The notes under the pieces: model-generated
What the model saw: only the letters and a program-made list of their open reading frames with translations
What the model was told of the DNA's origin: nothing
The model's database searches: none
From: Piper betle
Taxonomy: Eukaryota > Streptophyta > Magnoliopsida > Piperales > Piperaceae
Length of the DNA: 64,000 bases
Reading direction: 5' to 3'
Assembly: GCA_033002965.1 (NCBI GenBank)
Contig: JAURVB010012908.1
Span: 1-64,000, forward strand
Program-made: the position numbers and the translations under genes
Shown here: piece by piece, positions 35,955-46,246 of the stretch
Layout of the letters: the number at the start of each line of letters is the position of its first letter
Numbering within the stretch: the first letter of the stretch is position 1

Positions 35955-37004
35955 CTTAATTAAAGATGTTGTAGTTACTCGTCAATTAATTTAAAATACA
36001 CTGATCACTTAACATCAACACAAATATATTTAAACTATCACATCATATTCTAATATTTCACATACATACACATGACATATATAAAGATACAAATAACTCA
36101 AAATTTGTATAAGAACACTTAATCACATGCATCATAATAATTAAACATCTTATAATGGGGTTTTTAGATATCATATGGACAACTTGGACATCACCTGACA
36201 CCCTTAACAATTTATGGACATGCTAACTTTATTATCTAAACATAATTAAATGAGTATATAGACAACTATATGAACCAAAATAGTATGGTCAATGTTCACG
36301 TCCACAACCAAACTATGTATTGTCCACATAAAGATATTAAGCATCCATAATCTCAAAATGAGTATTTAGTAACTCAAATTGGGGAAATTGAGATAATAAA
36401 GTCCAAAAACCAATTTAATACTCTTGAAACTTAAGTTGGTAAACATGGCCTAAAAAGTCTGACGACCTTTCTTCTTCCTTGAGAAGTTACAGAAATTTGA
36501 GAAGACATTAACGAAAGATATGGTGGGAATAAATTGACATGTAATAAACTTGTAAGGTTTCTATCCATAAAGTCATTATTCACTCGTAATCTTTATAATA
36601 TGATACAAATGACAATCCACCAGTAACACAACTTATGCCAAATCATGCAAGCAGCACATATCAAAATCGAATAAAAGAAATAATTTTTTAATAACAAATG
36701 TGAATGACAAATGGATTGATAAAATCGATAAGATTTCACTAGTAGAAAATTTTTACTAGAAAGAAAATTTCCACTAATGAATGACTTTGATACCAAATAT
36801 AAATCCTTATAGATATTTACAATAAATAAATCATAATTCTTTTCATGATGATTTTTATAAATGCTCTTGAGATCTTCGAAACGATTGTATTTCTAAAGCA
36901 ATGATAGACAGAAATATAAGATTGCCCAAATCAGAGACCCTAAAGAAAAACACCATATTAAACTTCTCTCATTGTGAAATTTTAAGAATAACCACCCTAC
37001 GGTG
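33395..37004 (-). mobile_element. Decayed Ty1/Copia LTR retrotransposon lacking reverse transcriptase
   Basis: LTR-like sequences at 36797-37004 and 33395-33570 share blocks such as ATATTTACAATAAATAAAT and AAATGCT-TTGA. Next to the first is a primer-binding site for initiator tRNA-Met (minus strand TGGTATCAAAGTC, 36783-36795), which fixes the orientation. In order on the minus strand are a gag piece (35086-34868, YNRQKGKWVINKFLAMCIQE), a protease-like WWIDSDFTIHMSNT near 34690, and pre-integrase/integrase pieces from about 34330 (EILEIIHKDICC, FILFIDDYSRYIYLF) down to 33640 (HSLWREALKTIVYILNRVP). All are full of stops and frame changes. No reverse transcriptase or RNase H remains between integrase and the 3' LTR. 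A (TA)16 tract lies within, at 35921-35952. Confidence 0.75.
35921..35952. repeat. (TA)n microsatellite
   Basis: About 32 bases of TA repeat inside the untranslated leader part of the Copia remnant, with no GC-rich insertion. Confidence 0.95.
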
Positions 37005-37009
37005 GTTAC
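37005..37009. repeat. Left target-site duplication (gttac) of the solo LTR
   Basis: GTTAC directly precedes TGTAAAACCC at 37010 and is repeated exactly at 40141-40145. Confidence 0.85.
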
Positions 37010-40000
37010 TGTAAAACCCACGATTCGAGTTAGGGTTTTATATTCAGAACCGGTCGGGTCGACCGTTATTTTTCGAGTTGAGTCAGTTTCAGGACACGTG
37101 TACCGAGCCGACACCGGTCGCGTGTATGAGCTACGAGGGTCATGCGTACCCAAGTATATGATGATAACGTCATGAATACAGCAGAACAGAATGAGTTATC
37201 AGAATATATGAGAGTATGCCAGTGATTTTTATTTTATTTTTATTTTTATATATAGTGGATCGTAGAATTAGTTTTAGGCCGTTTACCGCGTTAGGACGCG
37301 TTACGGGCATTTTGGGTGGGTTGATAGTTCTAGAGCATATCATTATGATTTTTTTTGGTATTGTTTGATTTTATGGGATTTTTCCCAATTTTTTTGGAAT
37401 TTTCTTACGACTTAAATATTATTTTGACTCGAGTCGGAGACGAGTCAAGTAATATTTACGAGTTTGCCATCGAGTCTTTTTCTCCCCCACGCCTTCTTCC
37501 CCGCCGCGATGCCGCCACTGCGCGTCGCCGCCGTTGCCGCTGCCGTCGCCGCCCGGTTGCCGATCGACCCTACCTAGCCCCGCCACGGCGTCGCCGTGCC
37601 ACCCCGACCAACCCCGGCCGCTGCCAGGCCACTGCGACGCCGGAATCACCGCGCCTAGCGCCGCGCACGGGTTGTGCCCGCGTCGCCGATCGTGCCGCCG
37701 GCGACCGTCGCCGCCGCGATCCAACTGTAGCCTCGACACCCTTGACCACCCAGCAACCCTCCCCGACCGGAGCAGAGGCCATCGCCGCCCAGAGCGGCCG
37801 GATCGAGCCACCCACCACGCCGCCGCTCTGTTTTAGGGATTTTCCGGCGAGCCGCCACCTCCGTTGGCCGCGTCGACCTCGTAGATGAGTCGGGCTCGCC
37901 GAGCCGGTTCCGAGGGTACCCAACACGACCCCTTTCCGATCAGTAGACGCCACCGGCAATAGTCGCCGGAAAACCACCGGAAGTCGCCGGAAAACCGCCC
38001 GCAACTGCCGGGAAACCGCCGGAAATCGGAATTTCTGGAATTCGCCGGAATTCACCGGATCTTCCGCGGGGCTCACCCGGTGGAGCCCGATCGAGCTTCG
38101 GACGCCGAGGAGCGCCGAATTCGAGCTTCGAGGCGCGCGACGGAACCCTAACCGTCGCCGATTGCCGACGACGTGAGGTATAATTACCTCCGACTTGATT
38201 TATTTAAAATTGATAATGATTGTTAGCACAGCATGCTAGGATTTATGATGTGATTGATAGTGAATGGAGGTTAAGTGATTTAATGAAGTAAGTAGATTGA
38301 GCAGGATAATCGAGTAATGTAACTTAGGAAAAATACAATAAAATTGGTAGGAATAGGATGAGTAGAATTATTTTCATATTTATGATTAGTGATGTGATTA
38401 ATGTTTAATGATGGATGAAACAATGAGTCGCATGATGTGATTAATGACTAATTAGGGATAAAATGATAAGTTACATGCATGATTTGAATGGGTGAATGTA
38501 GGTGATCTAATGAGATAGATCGAGTCGGATCATGATAATGGATCACGACAGAAGTTAGAAAAACAGTATAAAATTGGTATGAATAGGATGACGTAGAATT
38601 ATTTTTACATTATGATTACTTGATTGTTGATGGATGTTATTCGTATTGTGTGATGTTTGTTGAGTTTGATGCATCATTTAGTTAGCGGGCGTTAGTATCT
38701 AGTTTTGATGTGTAGGTACGAAGTAGGAGCTCGCCGCCTAGGCGCGATGACACGCTTGGAGCTTCCACCAGGTCCGTTTAGGACTCGTCTTGTTTTACGC
38801 TTTCTATTGTATGTTTATGTTATTATTTGCAGGACGGGTTAAGTGGTGTTTTATTGGATCCCACTTAACTCGGGTCATTTAACCGAATATTTTCCGGATT
38901 AATAACCCCTCGAGGATGAGATCCCTCGAGGATGATTTCGAAAACAAGATCCACCACAAGTTGCCTTCGGGCCTATTATATGAATCCCTTCCCAGGCCTA
39001 TATATATAGTTTTATCGAGTTTTCAGTGAGACGAGAGATGGAGAAACCGACTGCACGTACCATGCAGAGGATGCCGTGACAGTCAAAGCGGGCTCTGGAT
39101 TAGTGCCAGCGGACTGTTCCATTCCCGAGGGATCCTGACAACTCCGCGTTTGAGTTCCTCACACCCGGAGAACGTGGAGGTTTACGGGTACTGTTTAGTA
39201 CAGCGCATGTCCGGACTTGTGGTTCAAAGGGTACTAAAGGCGACTGCCTGAGAGTACTCGGCCTTCGTGCTCAAGGCCAGGAGAGATATGGAGGTTCGGA
39301 GAGGGCTTAGGATAAAGTTTCATGAGAAGTACTGAAAAAGAAGTGCTGAGAGTAGCACAGTACAGCAGCAGAGCAGTAAGTTCGGGATGCTACCGGGTCT
39401 GCAGCCCAGTGGCTCCTCAGTAGTGCCCTTCAGAGTGTTCTTGAGGAAGTATATGGTTTTCTTTCATATGAGAGTTTGCTCTCATAGCCAGTTTGTTATA
39501 GTTATTTTATTTTCCGGACCAGTAACGCTTGTTACTGACGTTTTTCTTATATATATGTAGGTGATAAGCACGAGATGGATGAGCCAGCTTGGACGGAGGA
39601 GCAATGAGGTCTTGTACACACACACATGTTAGATTTTTGAATGTTTAATTTTGTGTATTATGTTATTATATTGTGAATGAAGTGGAATGCTAAGACATAG
39701 TATGATATGATTTAATGTTATGAGATGATGATAAGATATGATGACGTGACATGATCGAACGCTAAGAAACGATGACAGAATGTGAGATATGAACAGATTG
39801 TGTGAATGAAGTGGCGTGATATATATAGATACATGTTTATATGTATACTTGTATATATTATTTTGACAGGGTGGACCCTAATCGCACTTTTAGGGGAGAC
39901 CCTGTCTGTTTTATTTCAGAATTTTGATCGTAACTGTATTGGTGTGTATTTTGAATTGCTTGCCATTCATGTAGTACCATGTTAGGATTTTTCGTATTTA

Positions 40001-40140
40001 TTCATTCATGATGGATCGTATCTTCATCTTAAGACGCCGAGATTGGATCCACATGAGTTAGGTTCGGGTTAGCCGACCTAACCGGGGCCTGTAACATGCC
40101 GGTTCGGTTCACGAGCGTGAACCGGATTTGGGGTGTTACA
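37010..40140. mobile_element. 3.1-kb solo LTR with perfect 5-bp target duplication
   Basis: The segment begins TGTAAAACCC and ends GGGTGTTACA, the imperfect TG...CA inverted ends of many plant LTRs. It is bounded by the 5-bp direct repeat GTTAC on each side (37005-37009 and 40141-40145). It holds no gag, pol, primer-binding site or second copy of itself, so it is best read as one long terminal repeat left after recombination, of the length seen in large Ty3 elements. Inside are a CCG-rich block (37480-38170), a TATA-like run (37251), and a ~65-bp direct repeat at about 38325 and 38555 (AAAATTGGTAGGAATAGGATGA and a variant). It lies at the edge of the Copia 5' LTR, so it inserted after that element. 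Confidence 0.75.
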
Positions 40141-40145
40141 GTTAC

Positions 40146-40603
40146 CCTTAATTATACCACTAATTAATATATTATTGTTATCTTTATTTATATCGCTAAT
40201 TAATATATTTGGATAATCAAATATAAACTACAAATGATGAGGACTACGTAAAGTTAAAATAAAAATTCTAACATAATTCCTTATTGATTGTGACAGATTT
40301 GATGATTTACTCTCATGTCAAGTAATAATACAACTAAAAAATATTTTTTTAATTTTAATTAAGTTAATATTTTCAAGTAGTGTAAATAATGATCAATATA
40401 TGTATTAATTTCAATTATCAAGAGAACAATACAAGTTAATTTAATAAAATATTTTATTTGCTTAATTAAGAAATGGTATAATGATTCTGAATCGGCTTGG
40501 ATTCAAGTCCAAGTCGACTCCACTCCGCGGTATATTGAATCAAATCCAAATCCTGAGTTTTAAAATTTTAAACTTACATGTGCTTTGCACATACATTTAA
40601 ATA

Positions 40604-40644
<41 letters not shown>

Positions 40645-41523
40645 CCGACGTATATATTTGCCGTCTTGTATGCATGATTGTAGTTGGCATGTATCACTGC
40701 TGGCTTGTTCCACATTTGAGGCTAATTTGAGTAGGTGTGGGAAGAAAGTCATGATCTTGGCATACATGTTTCGCGTGTTTTTTAACCCAATGCATATAAT
40801 ATACGATATTTTTCTGATCCTGCGACGGTGACATATTTCCAATGACTATTTATCGTTTCATACATGATAGAAAAAGCGAGAACATTCATGCAACACGTGA
40901 TCAAGCAACATAGAGATTCGACCCGGAGACAAAACTAGCCATAATTATGTACATATATTGATATATGCGTTGCAAGGTCAAGATGACAAATTACATATTG
41001 AAGTTCATGTTATGGGATGGGAAAATTCTTTGTATCGTCACATCTCTGAATATTGATTTCAAAAGTATCAAGTTTATTTCATTTGATGATCTAATTAATG
41101 TGGCAATTGATTACTTATAATAATACAAGCCAATTACAAGTGTAACGAGAGAGAAAATCAGCGGCCAATGTCAATTTTTTTAAACTGCCATTATCATTTA
41201 ATATGCAGTTTTATCGAAGGAAACTATGTGCAGTACTTGTAGGCTGTAGCTCCATCAAACATATCGTTGCGAGGTCAAGTCATGGCTGTTGGACTTGGAA
41301 GTTGGTGAGGATACAAATGTTAGGTTGTGTGGCTCAGCAATCCCATTCCCATCCATCTATACAGCCAGCGCAGCAATCGCTTCGATAGGGGTTGCCCGCC
41401 AACCAAAACCTATCAATCTACTATCTACACGAGTTGGTTTTAATTTATCTTGCTTAGAGAACTAAACTATTGTTTCAAATATAAATATTAAAACTACTCT
41501 AGCCAGGATATATATATATATAG
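40146..41523. other. AT-rich intergenic DNA
   Basis: No gene is seen. There is a long TA tract at 40605-40642 and a shorter one at 41508-41522 that abuts the next element. Confidence 0.45.
40605..40642. repeat. (TA)n microsatellite
   Basis: About 38 bases of TA repeat, unoccupied by any element. Confidence 0.95.
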
Positions 41524-42493
41524 GGTAAAGGTTTGCTGCGCCAGAGGCAAACCCTTACCTGCGCCAGGATATCTGGGCCGTCCGATTATGATCGAACGGC
41601 CCAGATTTAATAAAAAAATTTTTTTCACCACCCCCTCCTTTGCCGGCGGCAAGGATTCGGCCGCGGCCGGCCGGGCGGGGGTGGGCGAGGCGGGGCGAGG
41701 GCGGCGTGGGTGGGCGGAGGAGAAGGGGGCCGCGGCGTCTGGATCCGGCCGCGGCCGGCCGGGCGGGGGTGGGCGAGGCGAGGCGACGGCGGAGCAGCGC
41801 CGCGGCCGGATCTGCCCGTCGCCAGATCTGGCCGTGGCGGGCGCCGGGGCGTGTGCCGGGGCCGGGGGTGGGCGAGGCGGGGCGAGGGCGGCGTGGGTGG
41901 GCGGAGGAGAAGGGGGAGGGCGGCGGCCGGCCGGGCGGGGGGTGGGCGAGGCGGGGCGAGGGCGGCGTGGGTGGGCGGAGGAGAAGGGGGCCGCGGCGTC
42001 TGGGATCCGGCCGCGGCCGGCCGGGCGGGGGTGGGCGAGGCGAGGCGACGGCGGAGCAGCGCCGCGGCCAGATCTGCCCGCCGCCAGATCTGGCCGTGGC
42101 GGGCGCCGGGCGTGTGCCGGGGCCGGGGGTGGGCGAGGCGGGGCGAGGGCGGCGTAGGTGGGCGGAGGAGAAGGGGGGCCGCGGCGTCTGGGATCCGGCT
42201 GCGGCCGGCCGGGCGGGGGTGGGCGAGGCGGGGCGACGGCGGAGCAGCGCCGCGGCCAGATCTGGCCGTGGCGGGCGCCGGGGCGGGTGCCGTGGCGGGC
42301 GCCGGGGCAAGGCCTCCCCGCGACGGCGGCGGCGCTCCGCCTCTGATCTGGACCGTCCTTCTAATCGGACGGTCCAGATCAAATTAAATTTTTTTAAAAA
42401 AAAAACTAATAAATCTGGGCCGTCCTTGTAATCGGACGGCCCAGATCATTGTGGCGCAGAGAGGCGATTTCCGCCTCTGGCGCAGGAAATCGC

Positions 42494-42498
<5 letters not shown>
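41524..42498. mobile_element. GC-rich element with paired terminal hairpins, inserted in a (TA)n tract
   Basis: The element is bounded by TA repeats at 41508-41522 and 42499-42524. Left end: hairpin 1 has 13-base arms with one mismatch (41524-41536 / 41547-41559); hairpin 2 has a perfect 11-bp stem ATCTGGGCCGT / ACGGCCCAGAT (41571-41581 / 41596-41606). Right end: a 14-bp stem GATCTGGACCGTCC (42345-42358 / 42367-42380), a 13-bp stem ATCTGGGCCGTCC (42413-42425 / 42434-42446), and a terminal 14-bp stem GAGAGGCGATTTCC (42459-42472 / 42485-42498). The two outermost hairpins share the loop TGCGCCAGAGGC in mirrored orientation although their stems differ. The interior (41630-42340) is extremely GC-rich and built of about three ~185-bp tandem units plus one short 77-bp one. 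No coding region is convincing; long open frames on both strands are compositional. Confidence 0.75.
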
Positions 42499-42531
<33 letters not shown>

Positions 42532-42532
<1 letters not shown>

Positions 42533-43640
42533 TAGTTTATAACCCGCACAATGTGGGATATTTTTAAAGTTTTATCAAATTTATGAATTTAAAATAAAAT
42601 CAAACTACATGAATCAATATTTATTATTTAACTATTTTTAAACTAAAAAATACGAATGTACATAATCTTGACAAAAATAATAATTAAGTTTTTTGTTTGA
42701 TGAAGCATTTCGTTGTAAAGGATGAGACATGAAGTCAGCTAGCGTGGATGGAATTCTTGTAGATTAACTTATCCAATATATTTTTTATGTAATTTGCCCA
42801 TGAATACGCAAATTTATTTATGTTTTAATACTTTGGCGGTAGACGATCAACTATTGTCATCTTTTGCATAAATAGATTTTATGATAATTTGGGGTATACG
42901 GATACATTGTCATTAGATAGATACACATCTTAATCAAATTTAGATATTAATTCCTGCGTTGAATATTTCATATTAAAATTGAATTCCCACTCAAAATTTC
43001 TATTTAATATAAAATATTTAATATTTAATATTCAAGAATTCTATTATATATAAAAAACAGCTTTTATATTTGAAAAATAAGATTTAATTTTACTATTCCA
43101 CATAAAATTTAATATTTATAATATATATTTTTAAAAAATAGAAAGAAAATGCTACTTGTGTAATTTTAACAAACCATAGACTCAAAATTATGCAGAGTCC
43201 ATTATTCAAATATAACAAAATCATTCAAAAAATATTTGGGGATTTAAATTTTAAATTAAAATTAAAATATACAAATGTTTGAAAAAATTCAATATAAATA
43301 CATTTACCTAACTAAAGTTTAATTTTAAGAAAACCATTAAAGCATATGAAACCATTTAAAAACTCCATACTCGAAATTATGCATTGTCCATGATTACAAT
43401 ATAAGAAAATGATTTTTTTAAAAAAATCTATTTCAAATAAGAATTATAATTTTCTAATATTTGAAATTTATTATTTAATCTTGAAATTTTATTCGAATAT
43501 CAAAACACAATTATCTAATTAAATTCCAATTCAAAAAATAATTTAAAGCCAAAAATCTACTTTAAAATCATTTAAAAATTCATGTGTGTTAAAAATTATG
43601 CATAGTTAATGATATAATAGTCCATGATTTAAATATAAGA
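42532..43640 (-). mobile_element. Helitron-like 3' end with ~200-bp internal repeats
   Basis: On the minus strand a hairpin (CCCGCA / TGTGGG, one G-T pair, 42543-42557) is followed seven bases later by CTAG and then a T, as at 15873. The AT-rich body to the right has diverged copies of a block containing AAATTATGCA, GTCCAT and AATATAAGAAA near 43180, 43370 and 43590, spaced about 190-220 bases. The far end is not defined. Confidence 0.45.
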
Positions 43641-45347
43641 AACCCATTCCATAAAAAATAAATTTATTTAAAATGAAGATAAAAATTTTAGTATTTGAAA
43701 ATCCAATTTATAAGAAAACATATTATATAATTTTTATTTAGAATAAGAATGAAAAATTTTCAATATTTTAGAACAATATGGTTGCAAATTTATCTTCTTA
43801 ATTAAAAATTCAAATATATATTAAATAATTAAATTCTTATTTAATAAAATATAACTTTTTTTGTGAAGAAACACTACATAGTCAAGATAATGTATTTTTG
43901 CGAGATAACATGAGACACCCATTCATAAAAAAATATTCATAAAATAAAAAAAGAATTGAAGGAATACATTAACAAAATGCAACCAAATAATTTACATTAT
44001 ATAAAGCCATAAGCTGCTTTTCCTCCTCCCCAAGCAAAAATATAAGAAAACAACCCAAATACCTAAAATCAAATCTTAAAATTAATAGAAAAGAATTGAT
44101 AACTTTATACCACTTAAAAAAAATTGTAAAAGAAAGAAAGAAAGATTTATAATCAAAACTGCCGATGCTTTGGTAAACAAAAAAACAAAAAAAAAAAATC
44201 CCTCATATGCATTGTTTGTGTATATAGATCGATATAGTTGTTCACATAATCCAACGCAGCAACTAAATAAAGTCTAATTTGCTCCATCTTTACATAAAAA
44301 CTTATATTACAGAGACACGCCCATTTGTCTCAAAAAAAGGGAAAGAAAAAAAAGTCCCATGCATTACTACAATTATAAACCCGTACAAACCATTCAATTA
44401 TTTTACCCAGTGCTTATGGATCCCAAATAACTTCCACACCGATTGAGGGCGTGGTAGAAGTGAATCTATCGAGGATGGATGCGAGAAGAAGGCGGAAAGA
44501 AGAAAACTATGTATTATCCCAAACCCATGCACTTATAAATTATGAAAATTATTATGCTTGTCTAATTAAATTTACTGATTTTTTCTTTCGAGTATATCAG
44601 GCGGCGTAGCAACCGAGTGTTTTAATTTTGCTCTAACTTATTGACTTATTTGTCTTTATCTTTAGTGTAATATTTTCTCTCCAAAAGGATTCTTTTATTT
44701 TTTATAAAAAAATAACCTGCAGAAGACGGCGATGGCCGCCATGCAAACGATCAAAGTGCCTCCGAGCTCCACTGCCCCATACAGATTCGGACTCTGCTCT
44801 GCCCCGAGACGGCTCCCTCCTCCTCTGCCGTGCTAAGTCAAATACAGAACATAATAGAAAGAGCATGCAAGACTTCGATTAAACCCATAAAACTATGATA
44901 AACCCATGTGTTTTTTAATTTATCTATATATTCTATGTATTTTTGGAATTATCTTTAAGATTAATTAATTTGAAACTGGAATTCGCATAAGGGAAAGGCC
45001 GAAACGTGACAGGGCGAAAAAATTCTAACCCAACACCTACATTGTTTTTATGGGCGAAAAAATAATTGAACAAGCGTTGAATAAACACTTCCTGAAAGTT
45101 TACAAGCAGCTGAGTATTTATTCCATAAGTGTTCTTATTCCGTAAGTGTTCTGAGTGAATTTTTTTCAGTTACATGGTTTTCTTCTTTTGAATTCTAATG
45201 CAAAATTCGTTTTGCTATAATATGTAATATATAATTCATGTATTTTTAAGATTATCTTAAAATTAATTAACTGTAGGACTAGCATTAACCACGCGTAACA
45301 AAAAGTCGAAGCACGGCGAGGGCATAAAAAACTGTCCTGCTATTCTT

Positions 45348-45387
<40 letters not shown>

Positions 45388-45660
45388 GATAATAACAACC
45401 CTTGGGCTATATTATAATCGTAGTTATCAAGAGTAATGAGACTACTATTATATAAAACCGAACTGATAAGCTCAGGTAAATTATATCAAGTAAATAGATC
45501 ACGACTAGAGAAAACTTGATCGACAGAAAATGTGTATTTTGTACAAGCATATGTACTTATACAGTCAATTTACTGCTGCAAATCAAATAATTAGAGATGA
45601 AAAGTACGTATGCGGTTAGTATACGAGTAAATTCCTTCAAAAATCCTAAACAAAATTAAA
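43641..45660. other. AT-rich intergenic DNA
   Basis: Very AT-rich, with TA/CT microsatellites at 45345-45388. The only GC-normal patch is near 44720-44840, where a 34-codon frame resembles the start of a transit-peptide-bearing protein. No complete gene is visible. Confidence 0.45.
44732..44836 (+). pseudogene. Short frame resembling the start of an organelle-targeted protein
   Basis: ATG opens a 34-residue frame, MAAMQTIKVPPSSTAPYRFG followed by LCSAPRRLPPPLPC and TAA. Ser/Pro/Arg-rich composition with a MAA start is typical of plastid transit peptides. GC content jumps above the flanks. No downstream exon or donor was found, so it may be a relic of a first exon or chance. Confidence 0.25.
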
Positions 45661-45839
45661 AATTAAAAAATAAAAACTCCTGAGAAAGCGAAATTCCGAG
45701 AGACGGTAAATTGCTCATCAATATTTTCGTCCCTTTCACTAAAATAATTAAAGCCCAAACTCGTGAATGGGCTCGTGTTGGGCTCAACTTCAATTGGAGC
45801 TATTGGGCTAATGAAAGCTATAGCCTTTAACAAGCCCAG

Positions 45840-46031
45840 GCCCAGCAGACCTCTTCTTCTCCCACCGGCCACAGCTCCCTCCCCTCCGCATCGCCGGCGA
45901 CCAACTTCCGCCGCCGCCGCATACGCACGCTACTTTCCGTCCAGCGTCGGATTCGGACTCCCTGCAGGCGAAAAAAGCATCTTTCCGATCGTGAATTCGC
46001 TGTCCCCTGGCTGGGAAGCGTCGTGTGCACG
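45840..46031 (+). other. Probable non-coding first exon region of ATG4
   Basis: A GC-rich patch ends at a good donor (gtgcacg|gtaacc). The next strong acceptor in line with a start codon is at 47976-47977, three bases before the ATG4 start. A long 5' UTR intron of about 1.9 kb would explain the gap. No peptide of this patch continues into ATG4. Confidence 0.4.
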
Positions 46032-46194
46032 GTAACCTTTGCAACCGAGACACTTGCTCTTTGATCTCTGTTTTTGATTATTCACAAAACTTCCTTTTTT
46101 GGTTTCTGGTGATATGTCAACCACTTAATTTAAATTTTAAGATGAACCATCTATTTGCTCCTTGTTTCCGAGTTGGATTCCGAATTGAAAGCAT

Positions 46195-46246
46195 CCTTGT
46201 TTTTGTTCGGGATATATGTATATATATATCCCGAACAAAAACAAGG
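46195..46246. repeat. Perfect 23-bp hairpin
   Basis: The arms 46195-46217 and 46224-46246 are exact reverse complements (CCTTGTTTTTGTTCGGGATA... and its mirror) with a 6-base loop. It lies in the presumed 5' UTR intron of ATG4 and could be a tiny MITE relic or a transcribed hairpin. Confidence 0.9.

Noticed and set aside
37355..38076. Frames of 130-177 codons in the CCG-rich block
   Set aside because: Low-complexity Arg/Pro/Ala in several frames on both strands, within a solo LTR; no domain.
41555..42431. Open frames of 189-275 codons on both strands
   Set aside because: All are Ala/Gly/Arg/Pro-rich products of a GC-rich tandem array; several frames on both strands are open at once, and none shows a domain.
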